Origin: a virus
Strand: one strand, 5' to 3'
Length of the DNA: 29,517 nt
Virus record (IMG/VR): IMGVR_UViG_3300030104_001612
Location: 1-29,517 of that record
In this document: one piece after another, positions 20,716 through 29,216 of the stretch
How positions within the stretch are numbered: position 1 is the first letter of the stretch
Layout of the letters: each line of letters opens with the position of its first letter
Notes under the pieces: model-generated
Database searches by the model: none
Seen by the model: the letters and a program-made list of their open reading frames with translations, nothing else
What the model was told of the DNA's origin: nothing
Made by a program: the position numbers and the translations under genes

Positions 20716-23681
20716 TATGGTATAAGTATAAATTCTATTACAGCCAAATCATTAGGCTTATAATCTATTTTATTTATTCTAAATTCTCTGTTTTTAATAT
20801 ATATCCTATCGAACATATTTAATGTATTAATATCCCCAGGCGTTACGTTTACTTTTAAAGTCATTATTCTAGTATCAGGATTATATAATTCTCTAAAATA
20901 AGGTTCCCAGTAATTCCCAAAAAGATTATTAGCTGTCGGCTGGCCTAGCCCTGTTAATAATTGACATACTCCAAAATGATAATCATCTGTATCTGTTGAT
21001 ACTGGCGGATTGCTTGTTACTGTTGGTATATCTGATAAATGAGTAAACTGTAAAAACTCATCTTGCACCTCTCCAAACTCTCCATTCTGAGCGGGTATGT
21101 AATAATCAATACCTGTATCAATCCTTCCATTATTATAAAGTATTCTTGGGCTATTTTTAAATCCTTGACTCTCTCCGCTTTCTACATCATAAGAATATAT
21201 AGCTGGCGTAATAATATTTATATATTGAGGCATTAATCTTTTACATATTGTAGCTGCAAACGGCGAAGCTATAACTTCCTTAGTTCCAGATAGTAAAGTC
21301 CTTAATCCGCTTGCTGATATTGAAGCATCATAAACCATACTTCCGTAGGAATGGCCAGCTGGACTAAATTGATTGCCTGGTACTGAATTTTTATATACGC
21401 TGAAAGCATAATCATCCTCATCTTCCTCAAAGCCAAAATAAGTTGCTTGATTTAATTCTATTAAAGGTTTTAATTTTATTTCTTCTACATCTATCTTTTC
21501 AGTCCAGTCTAAAGTTTGAGAATTTGGATTATCAACAAAGATATCCCCATAAGGCTCAATCAGTATATTATTAGGGTCTGATTTATCTGGAATAGTTACC
21601 AGATTAAACATCGTCATTATACCTTTAAGAAAATCCCATTGCTTTAACCCCCCCCTTGCTACATTTAGCAAAGAATCAGTTTGAGCCGCTACATTCTGAT
21701 AAGTTACTTGTAAATGGCTTTCAGTTGTATCAGATACTCTTATTTTGCCACCACTTCCGAACTCTTTCGCTTGCATTTCAATATAATCATTTGAATTTAA
21801 AGACGTACTAAATGTTCCTTGTATATTTGCGCTTCCTCCAGGAGATATTAATTTTTTTTCTTGCTTAAAAGTTTCTAGTACATTGCCACCACCATCAAAT
21901 TTACAGATTCGCATTTCTACACTCCAATCACTTATTGGTGCTATGTTCTCAATCTGTATTCTGAAATCTACATTGCAATTTAAACTATTGACATCAGAAA
22001 TAAATCTATAATTAGTATTATCCCATAATGCTGTATTACCAGGCGGCACTCCAGCTGTATTAACATTTATTGTAGTCCATATTGACTGTTGAATTGTTCT
22101 ATTTGAGGCATCTGTTACCCTTCTTACAAAATCATCTCTTAATGGAGCTGCTCCTGTTGGGTTTTCCCCCCAGTTAAAGTCCATAAATAACTTCCCAAAT
22201 TCCGTACTATCAATAAAATTACTTGTATAAGAAAAATCCGTTTCCCCAAATATTCTATCTATTAAGTATTTTACTTGTATGAACGGCCTAAAGGCTTGCT
22301 CTAAAAGCGTTAGCTCTGGATTACCTAGCGTTGCAGTTGTACCCGTAGCGCCATTGGCAATTAACATTTGATGAGTCCAATCGACAAAAGGATATTTTAA
22401 TACATTAGTATTACTTGCTCCTAATGCCGCATCATAAGCAAAACTAGATGTTGGTAAAGGATTTGTTAAAGGCAATCCCGTGCTATCATACCAGCTATTC
22501 TTTATACTTGTTTTATTGTAATCATGCAATAATTCAGAAAAATCCATATCCCCAAAAGTCGCTTCACCTACCAAATCAGCAAATGCTACTACTTCAGAAT
22601 ATAAATTAATATTATAACTAATTTCTCCGCCCTTATCTTGAATTTCAATTAAGCGCATATATCCCTCAAATAATATAAATCCATCTTGCTTTAATTCGCA
22701 TTTAGTTCTTCCATAAGGATTAAAAGTAGTATTTCCCTGGGATGTTCTTGTAATATCAAATATATTTTCAAATATTTGGTTGTTTCTTTTAGTTCCTGGA
22801 ATTGTAAACGCCTTAGAATATGATTGTACCTTTTCTGCTACATTTTTAAAATCATCTACGCTAAATGTTAAGGGTATAGCCTCATCTTCATATAAATCGC
22901 AAATTACTTGGCCATTAGTAATAGCTGGGCTTCCTGGCGTAAAAGTAGTAGTTGCTTCTACTGAGCCTCTTACAGATATTGAAGTTACAGTTGTAGTATG
23001 CAGCCCGCCATTGTTTTTCTGCGGCGATATTGAAAGTATTTGAGAGGTTTCTTGAGCTGTAAAAGTATAAGTATTAACAGGTCCTAAAAAACTAGATGTC
23101 GAAAAATTTGCTTGAGGCGGCGTTGTTACTGCAAGGGTATTATTATAAGATTGAGGAAGAAAACTCATTACCTGGTTTTGAGAATCATAGTAAGCTTGTC
23201 CGCCTTGATTGCTATTCCAAATAGCCAAATTAGGTATTATACCATCAGAAATCGCTGGTCCTATTAATGGGAATTGCTCAGTAGTTTTTATTTTTACTTC
23301 ATATTGCTGGCCAACTACCAGATTATCCATCTTTTGAAATACAGTTCCAAAATATCCAGGCCCTACAAACTCTTGACTTACAAACTCTAGGTTCCCGTTT
23401 ACGCTAATAGGATAATCTTTAAATACAGGAAATCCCCCAAATACGCCATTTCTATATATATACCATTGGTTTGATTGAATAGGAGCAACTTGTTGATGAG
23501 TCCAAAGCGCACTTCTACCAGTCCAATTACCATAATAATTCTCAGCGGCTGGAGCGCCTAAAGCCTCATCTACTCCAGAAAAAACCTGGCCATTAGTTAT
23601 ACATTCGGTATTATTTCCAGTAAAGGTTGTAGTACTTATGCCTTCATATATTTGCGGGAAAAGTAGTAGTTGTACGCTCAT
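20715..23681 (-). CDS. Large tail protein, baseplate/tail-hub candidate (988 aa)
   Basis: A 988-residue beta-rich protein. An N-terminal 250 residues look like a carbohydrate-binding-type sandwich (FQKMDNLVVGQQYEVKIKTT). From about residue 260 (NGQVICDLYEDEAIPLTFSV, KVQSYSKAFTIPGTKRNNQI) it resembles the central tail proteins of Bacteroidota phages, with AFRPFIQVKYLIDRIFGETD in the middle and the closing DRIYIKNREFRINKIDYKPN and DLAVIEFILIP. This is probably the hub or tail-tip platform. No peptidase or lysozyme motif is visible. It lies between the 475-residue tail protein and the spike gene. Confidence 0.6.
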   Translation of the reverse strand: MSVQLLLFPQIYEGISTTTFTGNNTECITNGQVFSGVDEALGAPAAENYYGNWTGRSALWTHQQVAPIQSNQWYIYRNGVFGGFPVFKDYPISVNGNLEFVSQEFVGPGYFGTVFQKMDNLVVGQQYEVKIKTTEQFPLIGPAISDGIIPNLAIWNSNQGGQAYYDSQNQVMSFLPQSYNNTLAVTTPPQANFSTSSFLGPVNTYTFTAQETSQILSISPQKNNGGLHTTTVTSISVRGSVEATTTFTPGSPAITNGQVICDLYEDEAIPLTFSVDDFKNVAEKVQSYSKAFTIPGTKRNNQIFENIFDITRTSQGNTTFNPYGRTKCELKQDGFILFEGYMRLIEIQDKGGEISYNINLYSEVVAFADLVGEATFGDMDFSELLHDYNKTSIKNSWYDSTGLPLTNPLPTSSFAYDAALGASNTNVLKYPFVDWTHQMLIANGATGTTATLGNPELTLLEQAFRPFIQVKYLIDRIFGETDFSYTSNFIDSTEFGKLFMDFNWGENPTGAAPLRDDFVRRVTDASNRTIQQSIWTTINVNTAGVPPGNTALWDNTNYRFISDVNSLNCNVDFRIQIENIAPISDWSVEMRICKFDGGGNVLETFKQEKKLISPGGSANIQGTFSTSLNSNDYIEMQAKEFGSGGKIRVSDTTESHLQVTYQNVAAQTDSLLNVARGGLKQWDFLKGIMTMFNLVTIPDKSDPNNILIEPYGDIFVDNPNSQTLDWTEKIDVEEIKLKPLIELNQATYFGFEEDEDDYAFSVYKNSVPGNQFSPAGHSYGSMVYDASISASGLRTLLSGTKEVIASPFAATICKRLMPQYINIITPAIYSYDVESGESQGFKNSPRILYNNGRIDTGIDYYIPAQNGEFGEVQDEFLQFTHLSDIPTVTSNPPVSTDTDDYHFGVCQLLTGLGQPTANNLFGNYWEPYFRELYNPDTRIMTLKVNVTPGDINTLNMFDRIYIKNREFRINKIDYKPNDLAVIEFILIP

Positions 23682-23682
23682 T

Positions 23683-25110
23683 TTATACGGCTTGAGTTCT
23701 TAATGTTTTGGTTTTTTCTATTTCAAAAGTATACTGTATAATCCTATCATTAGCAATAGTTTTTCTAGTAAAGCTTGAGGTTTTTAATCTTACTGGCGTA
23801 ATATATTCATTAAGCATAGCTCCTGGCAAATCCTCTTTATACCCTTCTAGCATGTATATCTCTGGGCTATTTATCATTTCTTCAAACATTATATTTTCGC
23901 CCTCTGGAATACAATCAGTATTAATCGTAATGCTTTCTGTTGCATTTACTCTAAAAGTCTTTTTTCCGCCTTTAAAGCTATCTATACTATACGTTGCAGC
24001 ATTCCAAGTTCCATGCAGCTGAGTATATGTAGTACCTTTAGTTGTTAATTTTCTTACTGATTTTTTAGTAAAAGTATAATAATCCCACGCTCCCCATTTA
24101 TTTAGCCAGCATAATCTAATGCTCTCAAAATTCTTATCATCTGGACAATTTACATTTATAGTATACGTTTGAGATATTGCTGCATTTGCAGAATTATGCG
24201 CTGTTACTGTATAATAAGCCAAACCAGCACTCTTCGCCGCTACATAATTTGTACTCCAATTTTGCAAATTACCAGGGAAGCAACCAATAAAGAGCAAATT
24301 ATCATCGCTGCTATTTATTACGCTAGTCCCAGCATTGGTATTATCGTTGTCAATAGTATCTGCCGTAGAAATTGTACTTCCATCTGAATCATAATAAATT
24401 ATCTTAATATAACTTGGTAAAGCGCTTTCATCTTCTGCCAAAATAGGAAGCGTTCCATAATCCCCGTCATTCGCGTATTGAGTAATCGGAGCATTAGTTA
24501 AAAAAGATTTAGTACTATCTGTTAAATTAAAAGCATCTAAATTATATCCAAAATTCCCAGAAGCTCCATTTATTTCCAAAACATCATCGGGATTTAAATA
24601 TCCATTAAACAATTTATATATATCAGAATTTTTTTCAGTACCATCTTGTATTCTAACTACATTATCATTCTGATTCCCCGCTGCATCTTCCGCGCCTAAA
24701 TATTCAACTGAAAATTCAATACCTAAGTATCTTACGCAATTAAAATTTAAAGAGTATTTATCTACTGTATGTACTAGAAATCTTCTAACAGCATTAGTTG
24801 TCGCGCCTTTATAAGTACTAGCAAAATCATCTGTATAGTAAGATAGATTATCGGCTTTAACGTAATTTTCTATTACATTGCGAAAATCAAATATTCCAAC
24901 TCCCGCATTATTTGGTGTTGTTTTAAACGTACCGATTAAATCTGTTGTTGTAGATGGGTTAGGCGTTGCGCTGGAAATATGAACCTTTGCTACAAATTTT
25001 ACTTTTTGCTCATTATTAACGGCCGTATCATTAGATACTACAAATATTACTTCTTGGCCTACTGGTAATACATTAAATATTGGATTTTGTTTTATAACTG
25101 AAGCTGCCAT
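23683..25110 (-). CDS. Tail protein (475 aa), distal tail candidate
   Basis: A 475-residue beta-rich protein. It begins FNVLPVGQEVIFVVSNDTAV and has VGIFDFRNVIENYVKADNL, then the FESIRLCWLNKWGAWDYYTF segment and the end FTRKTIANDRIIQYTFEIEK. This pattern is known to me from structural proteins in flavobacterial phages and would suit a distal tail or baseplate ring. Its position one base before the 988-residue hub candidate supports a joint structure. The family name is uncertain. Confidence 0.55.
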   Translation of the reverse strand: MAASVIKQNPIFNVLPVGQEVIFVVSNDTAVNNEQKVKFVAKVHISSATPNPSTTTDLIGTFKTTPNNAGVGIFDFRNVIENYVKADNLSYYTDDFASTYKGATTNAVRRFLVHTVDKYSLNFNCVRYLGIEFSVEYLGAEDAAGNQNDNVVRIQDGTEKNSDIYKLFNGYLNPDDVLEINGASGNFGYNLDAFNLTDSTKSFLTNAPITQYANDGDYGTLPILAEDESALPSYIKIIYYDSDGSTISTADTIDNDNTNAGTSVINSSDDNLLFIGCFPGNLQNWSTNYVAAKSAGLAYYTVTAHNSANAAISQTYTINVNCPDDKNFESIRLCWLNKWGAWDYYTFTKKSVRKLTTKGTTYTQLHGTWNAATYSIDSFKGGKKTFRVNATESITINTDCIPEGENIMFEEMINSPEIYMLEGYKEDLPGAMLNEYITPVRLKTSSFTRKTIANDRIIQYTFEIEKTKTLRTQAV

Positions 25111-25116
25111 ATTTTT

Positions 25117-25677
25117 TTATTTTGTAAACGTTGTTAAATAAGAAGTTACATCTTTACTAAATAATGATGGAAAATCTTTTTGTAATTTCTTATAATATAT
25201 ACTTAAAGGCGTAGATAAAAAGCTTATACTTTTAATACCTTCGCGCTTTATTTTTTTGCTTATTAAATAAGCGAATCCCGACAAAAAGCGCCCTGTATTT
25301 TTATCTCTTCCTCTCCCCATCCCTTTAGGCTTAATACCCTTTTTTTTAATCCATTTGGAAAGTATATCAATTGGCGGTCCTTTTGTTGTATAAGCGTACG
25401 GGCTAGATAATGTTTTGCCTTTATAATTCTTATAACTTCTTTTAGTTTTATTTCCCGATACTCCTTTGTCTAAAAAAGTACCATAATCTGCCATATAAAA
25501 TTTTACACTAAAGCCATTAGGGTCTTTACTTACTACGGCTCTTATTGAATTGCCTAAAGCTGTATTCCCTCTAGCCTTACCAATAGAGTCTTTAGATTTG
25601 GATAACATTCCCTTCGCATCTCTTACTACCTTTTTTGCGAAGCTATCTAAATATCGCTGTAAGTTTTTAGTTTTCAT
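25117..25677 (-). CDS. HK97 gp10-like tail-completion protein
   Basis: A 186-residue, strongly basic protein. LQRYLDSFAKKVVRDAKGML, GNTALGNSIRAVVSKDPNGF and SVKFYMADYGTFLDKGVSGN are typical of the gp10-like head-tail joining or tail-completion family, which stabilises the head-tail joint. The middle is Lys/Gly-rich (GIKPKGMGRGRDKNTGRFLS). It is joined by TAATG to the beta protein upstream. In most phages this gene lies between head and tail blocks; here it leads into tail genes and is far from the head block. Confidence 0.65.
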   Translation of the reverse strand: MKTKNLQRYLDSFAKKVVRDAKGMLSKSKDSIGKARGNTALGNSIRAVVSKDPNGFSVKFYMADYGTFLDKGVSGNKTKRSYKNYKGKTLSSPYAYTTKGPPIDILSKWIKKKGIKPKGMGRGRDKNTGRFLSGFAYLISKKIKREGIKSISFLSTPLSIYYKKLQKDFPSLFSKDVTSYLTTFTK

Positions 25678-26126
25678 TATACAAGCGCTACGAACATTTC
25701 CATTTGTACTGCCGTACTACTAGCTGGCCTAGCTTGTACGTTTGCCAAATCTTCAAAGCTTGCAAAGCCTGGGCTTGTATCTGCCTCTGCAACCATCACT
25801 TCCTCTCCATTGAAAAGCATATGCGAGCCGCCTGGTCTTATTTTTACTGTATAATTAGTTGCTGTTCCTACTACTGCTAAATATACCGCATCTGTTGTGC
25901 TTAAATTAGTAAGCCTTACATACGCTGTATTTTCTACATCTAAAGCTCCCGCTGAAGCATGAGGGGTTGTTGCAAAAGTCGCTATTGTTGTAGTTTGCGA
26001 TGCAGCGCAAGTTACAGTTCTTTCAAATGTATCTACTACTCCAGAGGTTACAATAGTATTTGATGAGCCTCTTAAAGAGCCGTTTATAACCACCGCTTCG
26101 TTAATTGTTACTGTTAAATCTGCCAT
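25677..26126 (-). CDS. Small beta-rich virion protein (149 aa)
   Basis: A 149-residue protein of strands: DLTVTINEAVVINGSLRGSS, CAASQTTTIATFATTPHASA, TAYVRLTNLSTTDAVYLAVV and YTVKIRPGGSHMLFNGEEVM. This resembles the Ig-like or decoration proteins often found in phage tail and neck regions of Bacteroidota phages. No exact family. It is coupled by TAATG on both sides (25677 and 26126). Confidence 0.55.
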   Translation of the reverse strand: MADLTVTINEAVVINGSLRGSSNTIVTSGVVDTFERTVTCAASQTTTIATFATTPHASAGALDVENTAYVRLTNLSTTDAVYLAVVGTATNYTVKIRPGGSHMLFNGEEVMVAEADTSPGFASFEDLANVQARPASSTAVQMEMFVALV

Positions 26127-26557
26127 TATTTTTTCTTTTTATTATCTATTTGTTTTAATTTATTTATCGCCCAATTTATACCGCTAGTACCACCCCATCC
26201 CAGCCAGGCTACATAACCTTTATCTTTCCAGGGGGTTGCTTTATATTCTGGATTAATCTTTGCATTTTTTTCATGCCTTTTAAAAGATGCCATTCTTGCA
26301 ATCGTATCTCTGGATATTGGCTTTTTCTTTGCCAACTGATTAGCTCTAGTCCATCCAACTCTAGTCATTCCTTTAACTTCATCCCCATATTTATCGCGCC
26401 ATTTTAATACCTTCTTTGCGTTATTGCTAGCCGATACTGGATAATCATTATAACTCTTTAACTTTATGCTTATAGCTTCTAATTTAACTAATACATCTTC
26501 ATAGCTCATAGCCTTATTGTTATTTTTGGCGGTATTAATTGTATTTCTATTTTCCAT
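26126..26557 (-). CDS. Virion-associated basic protein with WGG motif (143 aa)
   Basis: A 143-residue basic protein with a pattern known from the ends of phage head proteins of many groups: YPVSASNNAKKVLKWRDKYG, TRVGWTRANQLAKKKPISRD, TIARMASFKRHEKN and GYVAWLGWGGTSGINWAINK. In other phages this block is fused to protease or portal proteins; here it stands alone. It may bind nucleic acid or protein in the virion. The basic tail ends KKKK. Confidence 0.55.
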   Translation of the reverse strand: MENRNTINTAKNNNKAMSYEDVLVKLEAISIKLKSYNDYPVSASNNAKKVLKWRDKYGDEVKGMTRVGWTRANQLAKKKPISRDTIARMASFKRHEKNAKINPEYKATPWKDKGYVAWLGWGGTSGINWAINKLKQIDNKKKK

Positions 26558-26573
26558 ATTTTAAATTTAAACA

Positions 26574-27122
26574 TTAGTAACCAGCTCCCGCATCAGTTAC
26601 AGGAATAGTACAAGTATCAAAATCATTCATAACTTTTATCCCTAAAGTAAAGCTCCATCCGCATAGCAAATTATCGAACCTCTCCTGGAATGGCTCAATC
26701 GTAAATTGGTCTTCAGTAAAGTATAAAGGAAAATTAATATTATTTACTCCAGCCATCGACTGCCTTGAACTATGGCGCAGCATTCCAATAAAATCAGTAC
26801 ATATTTCTAACGTTTGATTCCATACCTGTTGCTCATTGTTTTTAGGATTAATTAATTTTGTTAATTGAGATGCCTGGTACGTTTGCCAGTCCTCTTTCTC
26901 TGATACTAAGTCGCATACAAAAAGCTGAAAATTATATATTAATTCACTTTCCCCAGTAGATACATTTATCGGATTTATATGCAGCAAAGGAAACTTCTGA
27001 AGTTTCTCCAGGTTAATATCAAATATATCGCCAACCGATACAGTTGTTATTTGATTATGGTACTCTCCTAATCTGCAAAGAGTATTTATTACGTTATTAT
27101 ATGTTTTATTATTTACTGCCAT
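26574..27122 (-). CDS. Tail or neck protein of unknown family (182 aa)
   Basis: A 182-residue alpha/beta protein. TYNNVINTLCRLGEYHNQIT, TVSVGDIFDINLEKLQKFPL and LHINPINVSTGESELIYNFQ are followed by FVCDLVSEKEDWQTYQASQL and a C-terminal FQERFDNLLCGWSFTLGIKV. The order of an N-terminal helix, then a strand-rich core and a helix, is that of small tail-terminator proteins, but no family is secured. It overlaps the 44-residue frame by 14 nt. Confidence 0.5.
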   Translation of the reverse strand: MAVNNKTYNNVINTLCRLGEYHNQITTVSVGDIFDINLEKLQKFPLLHINPINVSTGESELIYNFQLFVCDLVSEKEDWQTYQASQLTKLINPKNNEQQVWNQTLEICTDFIGMLRHSSRQSMAGVNNINFPLYFTEDQFTIEPFQERFDNLLCGWSFTLGIKVMNDFDTCTIPVTDAGAGY

Positions 27123-27243
27123 TTTTAACTTTATTTTGAGATTCTAAATCGGTTTCATAACTAAGCCAAGTTAGACAATCTATTAAGTTTAATTTAGTAA
27201 TCCTATCTAAATTAGAAATATCTGCATTTGCCAGCCTATACAT
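27109..27243 (-). CDS. Small tail-chaperone partner (44 aa)
   Basis: A 44-codon frame whose ATG overlaps the stop of the 214-residue gene as TAATG (27245-27241), in the minus-1 frame relative to it. It is helical (LANADISNLDRITKLNLIDC, then LTWLSYETDL). A long frame followed by a short overlapping minus-1 frame is the plan of G/GT tail-assembly chaperones in many siphophages. No classical slippery heptamer is visible before the stop, so re-initiation is more likely than frameshifting. Confidence 0.55.
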   Translation of the reverse strand: MYRLANADISNLDRITKLNLIDCLTWLSYETDLESQNKVKNGSK

Positions 27244-27887
27244 TACACCGAACCAGCTCCATCTTTCGCTGAAGGATTTTGAGGCGATTGCATCATCATT
27301 TCCTTCTGCAGTTCCATCAAATATGATTCCGAAGTCATTAACAATACCATTACGAAATGATAAAAAAAAACCAGCGCTTCTTGCACTTCCTCAGCTTTCA
27401 TCTTTTTCATTTCCTCGGCCCTTATGGCAATATCGCCATCATAAGCCTCTATGGTATAAACTCCCGTTTCAGTTTCGTCTACAATTGGCCGATATAATAT
27501 CGCCATTATTTTAGGTAGATTATTTCTCATATTATCTTTAATATAAGTTTCTAAGTCCGCCCATTCTCCCAAAGTAATAGAGTCTAAATCTGGATGGAAT
27601 CCATAAGCCTTCCCTTCTATTTCAATTTTCTTTTTTAAAGAACTATTTTTTTCTTTTTGCAACTCCGCTATCTTTCCCATTATGATAGCTACATCCTTGA
27701 GTTCCAATTGATTAATTAAATCTAAAGGTATTGTTGATAAAACCTCTATTGTCTTCTGCGCTTCCTGGCTTTTAAGCCCGCTATCCAAATCAACTAATTG
27801 CAGCCACTTTTCAAGCGTTACCTCATCCCAGCTATTAATTAATCTATACTCTTTATCTTTTTTATTTTTTTTAATTTTTATTTTCAT
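27243..27887 (-). CDS. Tail assembly chaperone candidate (214 aa)
   Basis: A 214-residue protein: SWDEVTLEKWLQLVDLDSGL, EVLSTIPLDLINQLELKDVA, then IEIEGKAYGFHPDLDSITLG EWADLE, and RAEEMKKMKAEEVQEALVFF. The end is AKDGAGSV. The pattern is known from flavobacterial phages close to tail genes and resembles a G-type chaperone that coats the tape measure. It is the first gene after terL on the message. It is more than 7 kb upstream of the tape measure gene, which is far for this class, so the role remains a proposal. Confidence 0.5.
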   Translation of the reverse strand: MKIKIKKNKKDKEYRLINSWDEVTLEKWLQLVDLDSGLKSQEAQKTIEVLSTIPLDLINQLELKDVAIIMGKIAELQKEKNSSLKKKIEIEGKAYGFHPDLDSITLGEWADLETYIKDNMRNNLPKIMAILYRPIVDETETGVYTIEAYDGDIAIRAEEMKKMKAEEVQEALVFFYHFVMVLLMTSESYLMELQKEMMMQSPQNPSAKDGAGSV

Positions 27888-27908
27888 ACATATATATATT
27901 AATAGAAA

Positions 27909-27940
27909 TTTGCATTATTTAGTTTAAGAACGTATATTTG
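27909..27940 (+). promoter_or_regulatory. Plus-strand Bacteroidota-type promoter
   Basis: TTTG (27909-27912) is followed after 20 bp by TATATTTG (27933-27940), a complete match to TTTG/TAnnTTTG. It faces rightward, against all genes, in the gap between the chaperone candidate and terL. A chance match cannot be excluded in such AT-rich DNA, but a hairpin terminator lies shortly downstream. Confidence 0.5.
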
Positions 27941-27944
27941 TCAT

Positions 27945-28015
27945 TAGTTTGATTCATTTTTAGTTAGAACCCCCGTTTAATATCTCTTGTCGTAATACTT
28001 GGCGGGGGTTTTTTT
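27945..28015 (+). ncRNA. Candidate plus-strand small RNA of about 70 nt
   Basis: The region between the promoter at 27909-27940 and the T-run at 28009-28015 holds no plus-strand coding frame of note. The expected start is near 27945, from the usual distance to the minus-7 box. The RNA would consist of a short AU-rich 5' part and the terminator hairpin with a 27-nt loop (27976-28002). Its 3' end meets the stop codon of terL on the opposite strand (28014-28016), so it hardly overlaps mRNA of terL. The minus strand here holds a 12-codon frame (27919-27957) of doubtful value. Confidence 0.45.
27968..28015 (+). terminator. Intrinsic terminator for the plus-strand RNA
   Basis: AACCCCCG (27968-27975) pairs with CGGGGGTT (28003-28010), followed by five more T. 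The 8-bp stem is GC-rich in an AT-rich setting. The 27-nt loop is longer than usual. The U-run is on the plus strand only; on the minus strand the hairpin is followed by TTCTAACT, so leftward terminator action would be weak. Confidence 0.55.
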
Positions 28016-29216
28016 ATTGCACAAAATATCTTCCAGCATTTGGATTATCTAAATGATATATAATATTATAGCGCGCGGCATCAATAGCATGGTTAAAAGA
28101 ATCATGATATAATTTAGAAGATTTATCTGAGTATACATAATTATTCAGCTCTTTAGCTATATTGGTTGATTCTGGAGTTACTACTAAATGATAATCTTGC
28201 ATCCTGGTTATACCGCTTTCAATAGTTCCTTTTTTTACAGGCTTTATATTAACCCCCAGATGCTTTAAGTCCGCTATAAGCCTAGGCTCTGCGCTATCCG
28301 CTACTATTAATTTATCTGCTACTTTATCTAAAATAATTGCAGACAATTCTTGCGACTTTAAACCATTCTTGTATATATGCTCTTTTAAATATATCCTTTG
28401 CTTCTTTTTATCAATTGCCACTTCCACTAAGCTATCGGGGTCTACGCTAAAGCCAAAATCCATTCCGCAAGATGTCTGCAAGCCATCGGGATTAAAATCC
28501 CCAAAGCTCCAGTTTTCAAATACTACCCCTTCAGCTTTATCTAACCATCCCCCAAGTATTTTATGTTTATACTTTTTAACATTATTAAGCTTTATAGCCT
28601 TTATACGCTCTAAGAAGCTCGTAGACAGGTTTTCTTTATTGTCTAGGTACGTACTATGTATATAGCATATATTGCCTTTAGAACCGTTAAAACCAGCCTC
28701 CACGCCTTTATCCTCAAAAAACCTTTTATATATCCAGTGCTCTTTAGTTACTGGATTTAATATTAATATAATTCTGTTTTGAGTATTTTTTTCTCTAATG
28801 CTTAAATCTATTGTATCAAATATATCTTCATCAATTAGCTCTTCTGCCTCGTCTAATACCCAGCAGCTTATTCCTTGTAATGATTTTAGGCTAGCTGTTT
28901 GATTACCAGCTGATGTTTTTATTCCTCTAAATAGTATATCTGAATTATTGCTTGTATTTAACACCTCTGTTTTATTTACGCTAAATATATTATCAAATCC
29001 CAGCAATCCTATTTTCTCTAAAAATTCTGGAATGATTGAAAGATGCGCCGATACCATTGTAAACCTTGTAAAAAGTATTCTTATCCCTTTAGTCATTGTC
29101 AGCAAGGTTAAGAATGCCGTAACAGCAAAAGATTTTCCAGAGCCTCTTCCGCCCGTTATTATAAAATACCGCGCATCCGATTCAAAAAGCGCCTGGTATT
29201 TATTATTCAGTTTCAG
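28014..29216 (-). CDS. terL: Terminase large subunit, no ATG start
   Basis: The ATPase and nuclease that packs DNA into the head. From a CTG at 29216 it has 400 residues, usual for the PBSX-type (Terminase_3) family. Walker A is TGGRGSGKS (21-29), Walker B is VLDEAEE (about 120-126), motif III is LNPVTKEHW, and the nuclease part shows CGMDFGF (Asp253), LIVADSAEPR (Asp307) and NHAIDAARY (Asp379). The frame is open from a TAG at 29220-29222 and has no ATG before Walker A, so it must start at ATT (29219), CTG (29216) or CTG (29210), overlapping the end of terS. The first ATG or TTG would remove the ATP-binding loop. The stop lies in the T-run of the plus-strand terminator. Confidence 0.9.
   Translation of the reverse strand: MKLNNKYQALFESDARYFIITGGRGSGKSFAVTAFLTLLTMTKGIRILFTRFTMVSAHLSIIPEFLEKIGLLGFDNIFSVNKTEVLNTSNNSDILFRGIKTSAGNQTASLKSLQGISCWVLDEAEELIDEDIFDTIDLSIREKNTQNRIILILNPVTKEHWIYKRFFEDKGVEAGFNGSKGNICYIHSTYLDNKENLSTSFLERIKAIKLNNVKKYKHKILGGWLDKAEGVVFENWSFGDFNPDGLQTSCGMDFGFSVDPDSLVEVAIDKKKQRIYLKEHIYKNGLKSQELSAIILDKVADKLIVADSAEPRLIADLKHLGVNIKPVKKGTIESGITRMQDYHLVVTPESTNIAKELNNYVYSDKSSKLYHDSFNHAIDAARYNIIYHLDNPNAGRYFVQ

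Noticed and set aside
27919-27957. A 12-codon minus-strand frame (MNQTNDKYTFLN) between terL and the chaperone candidate
   Set aside because: It is too short to separate from chance, has no good ribosome-binding site and overlaps the plus-strand promoter region.
28014-29105. TerL starting at the TTG at 29105
   Set aside because: This start would remove the Walker A loop GGRGSGKS, which is encoded just upstream in the same open frame.
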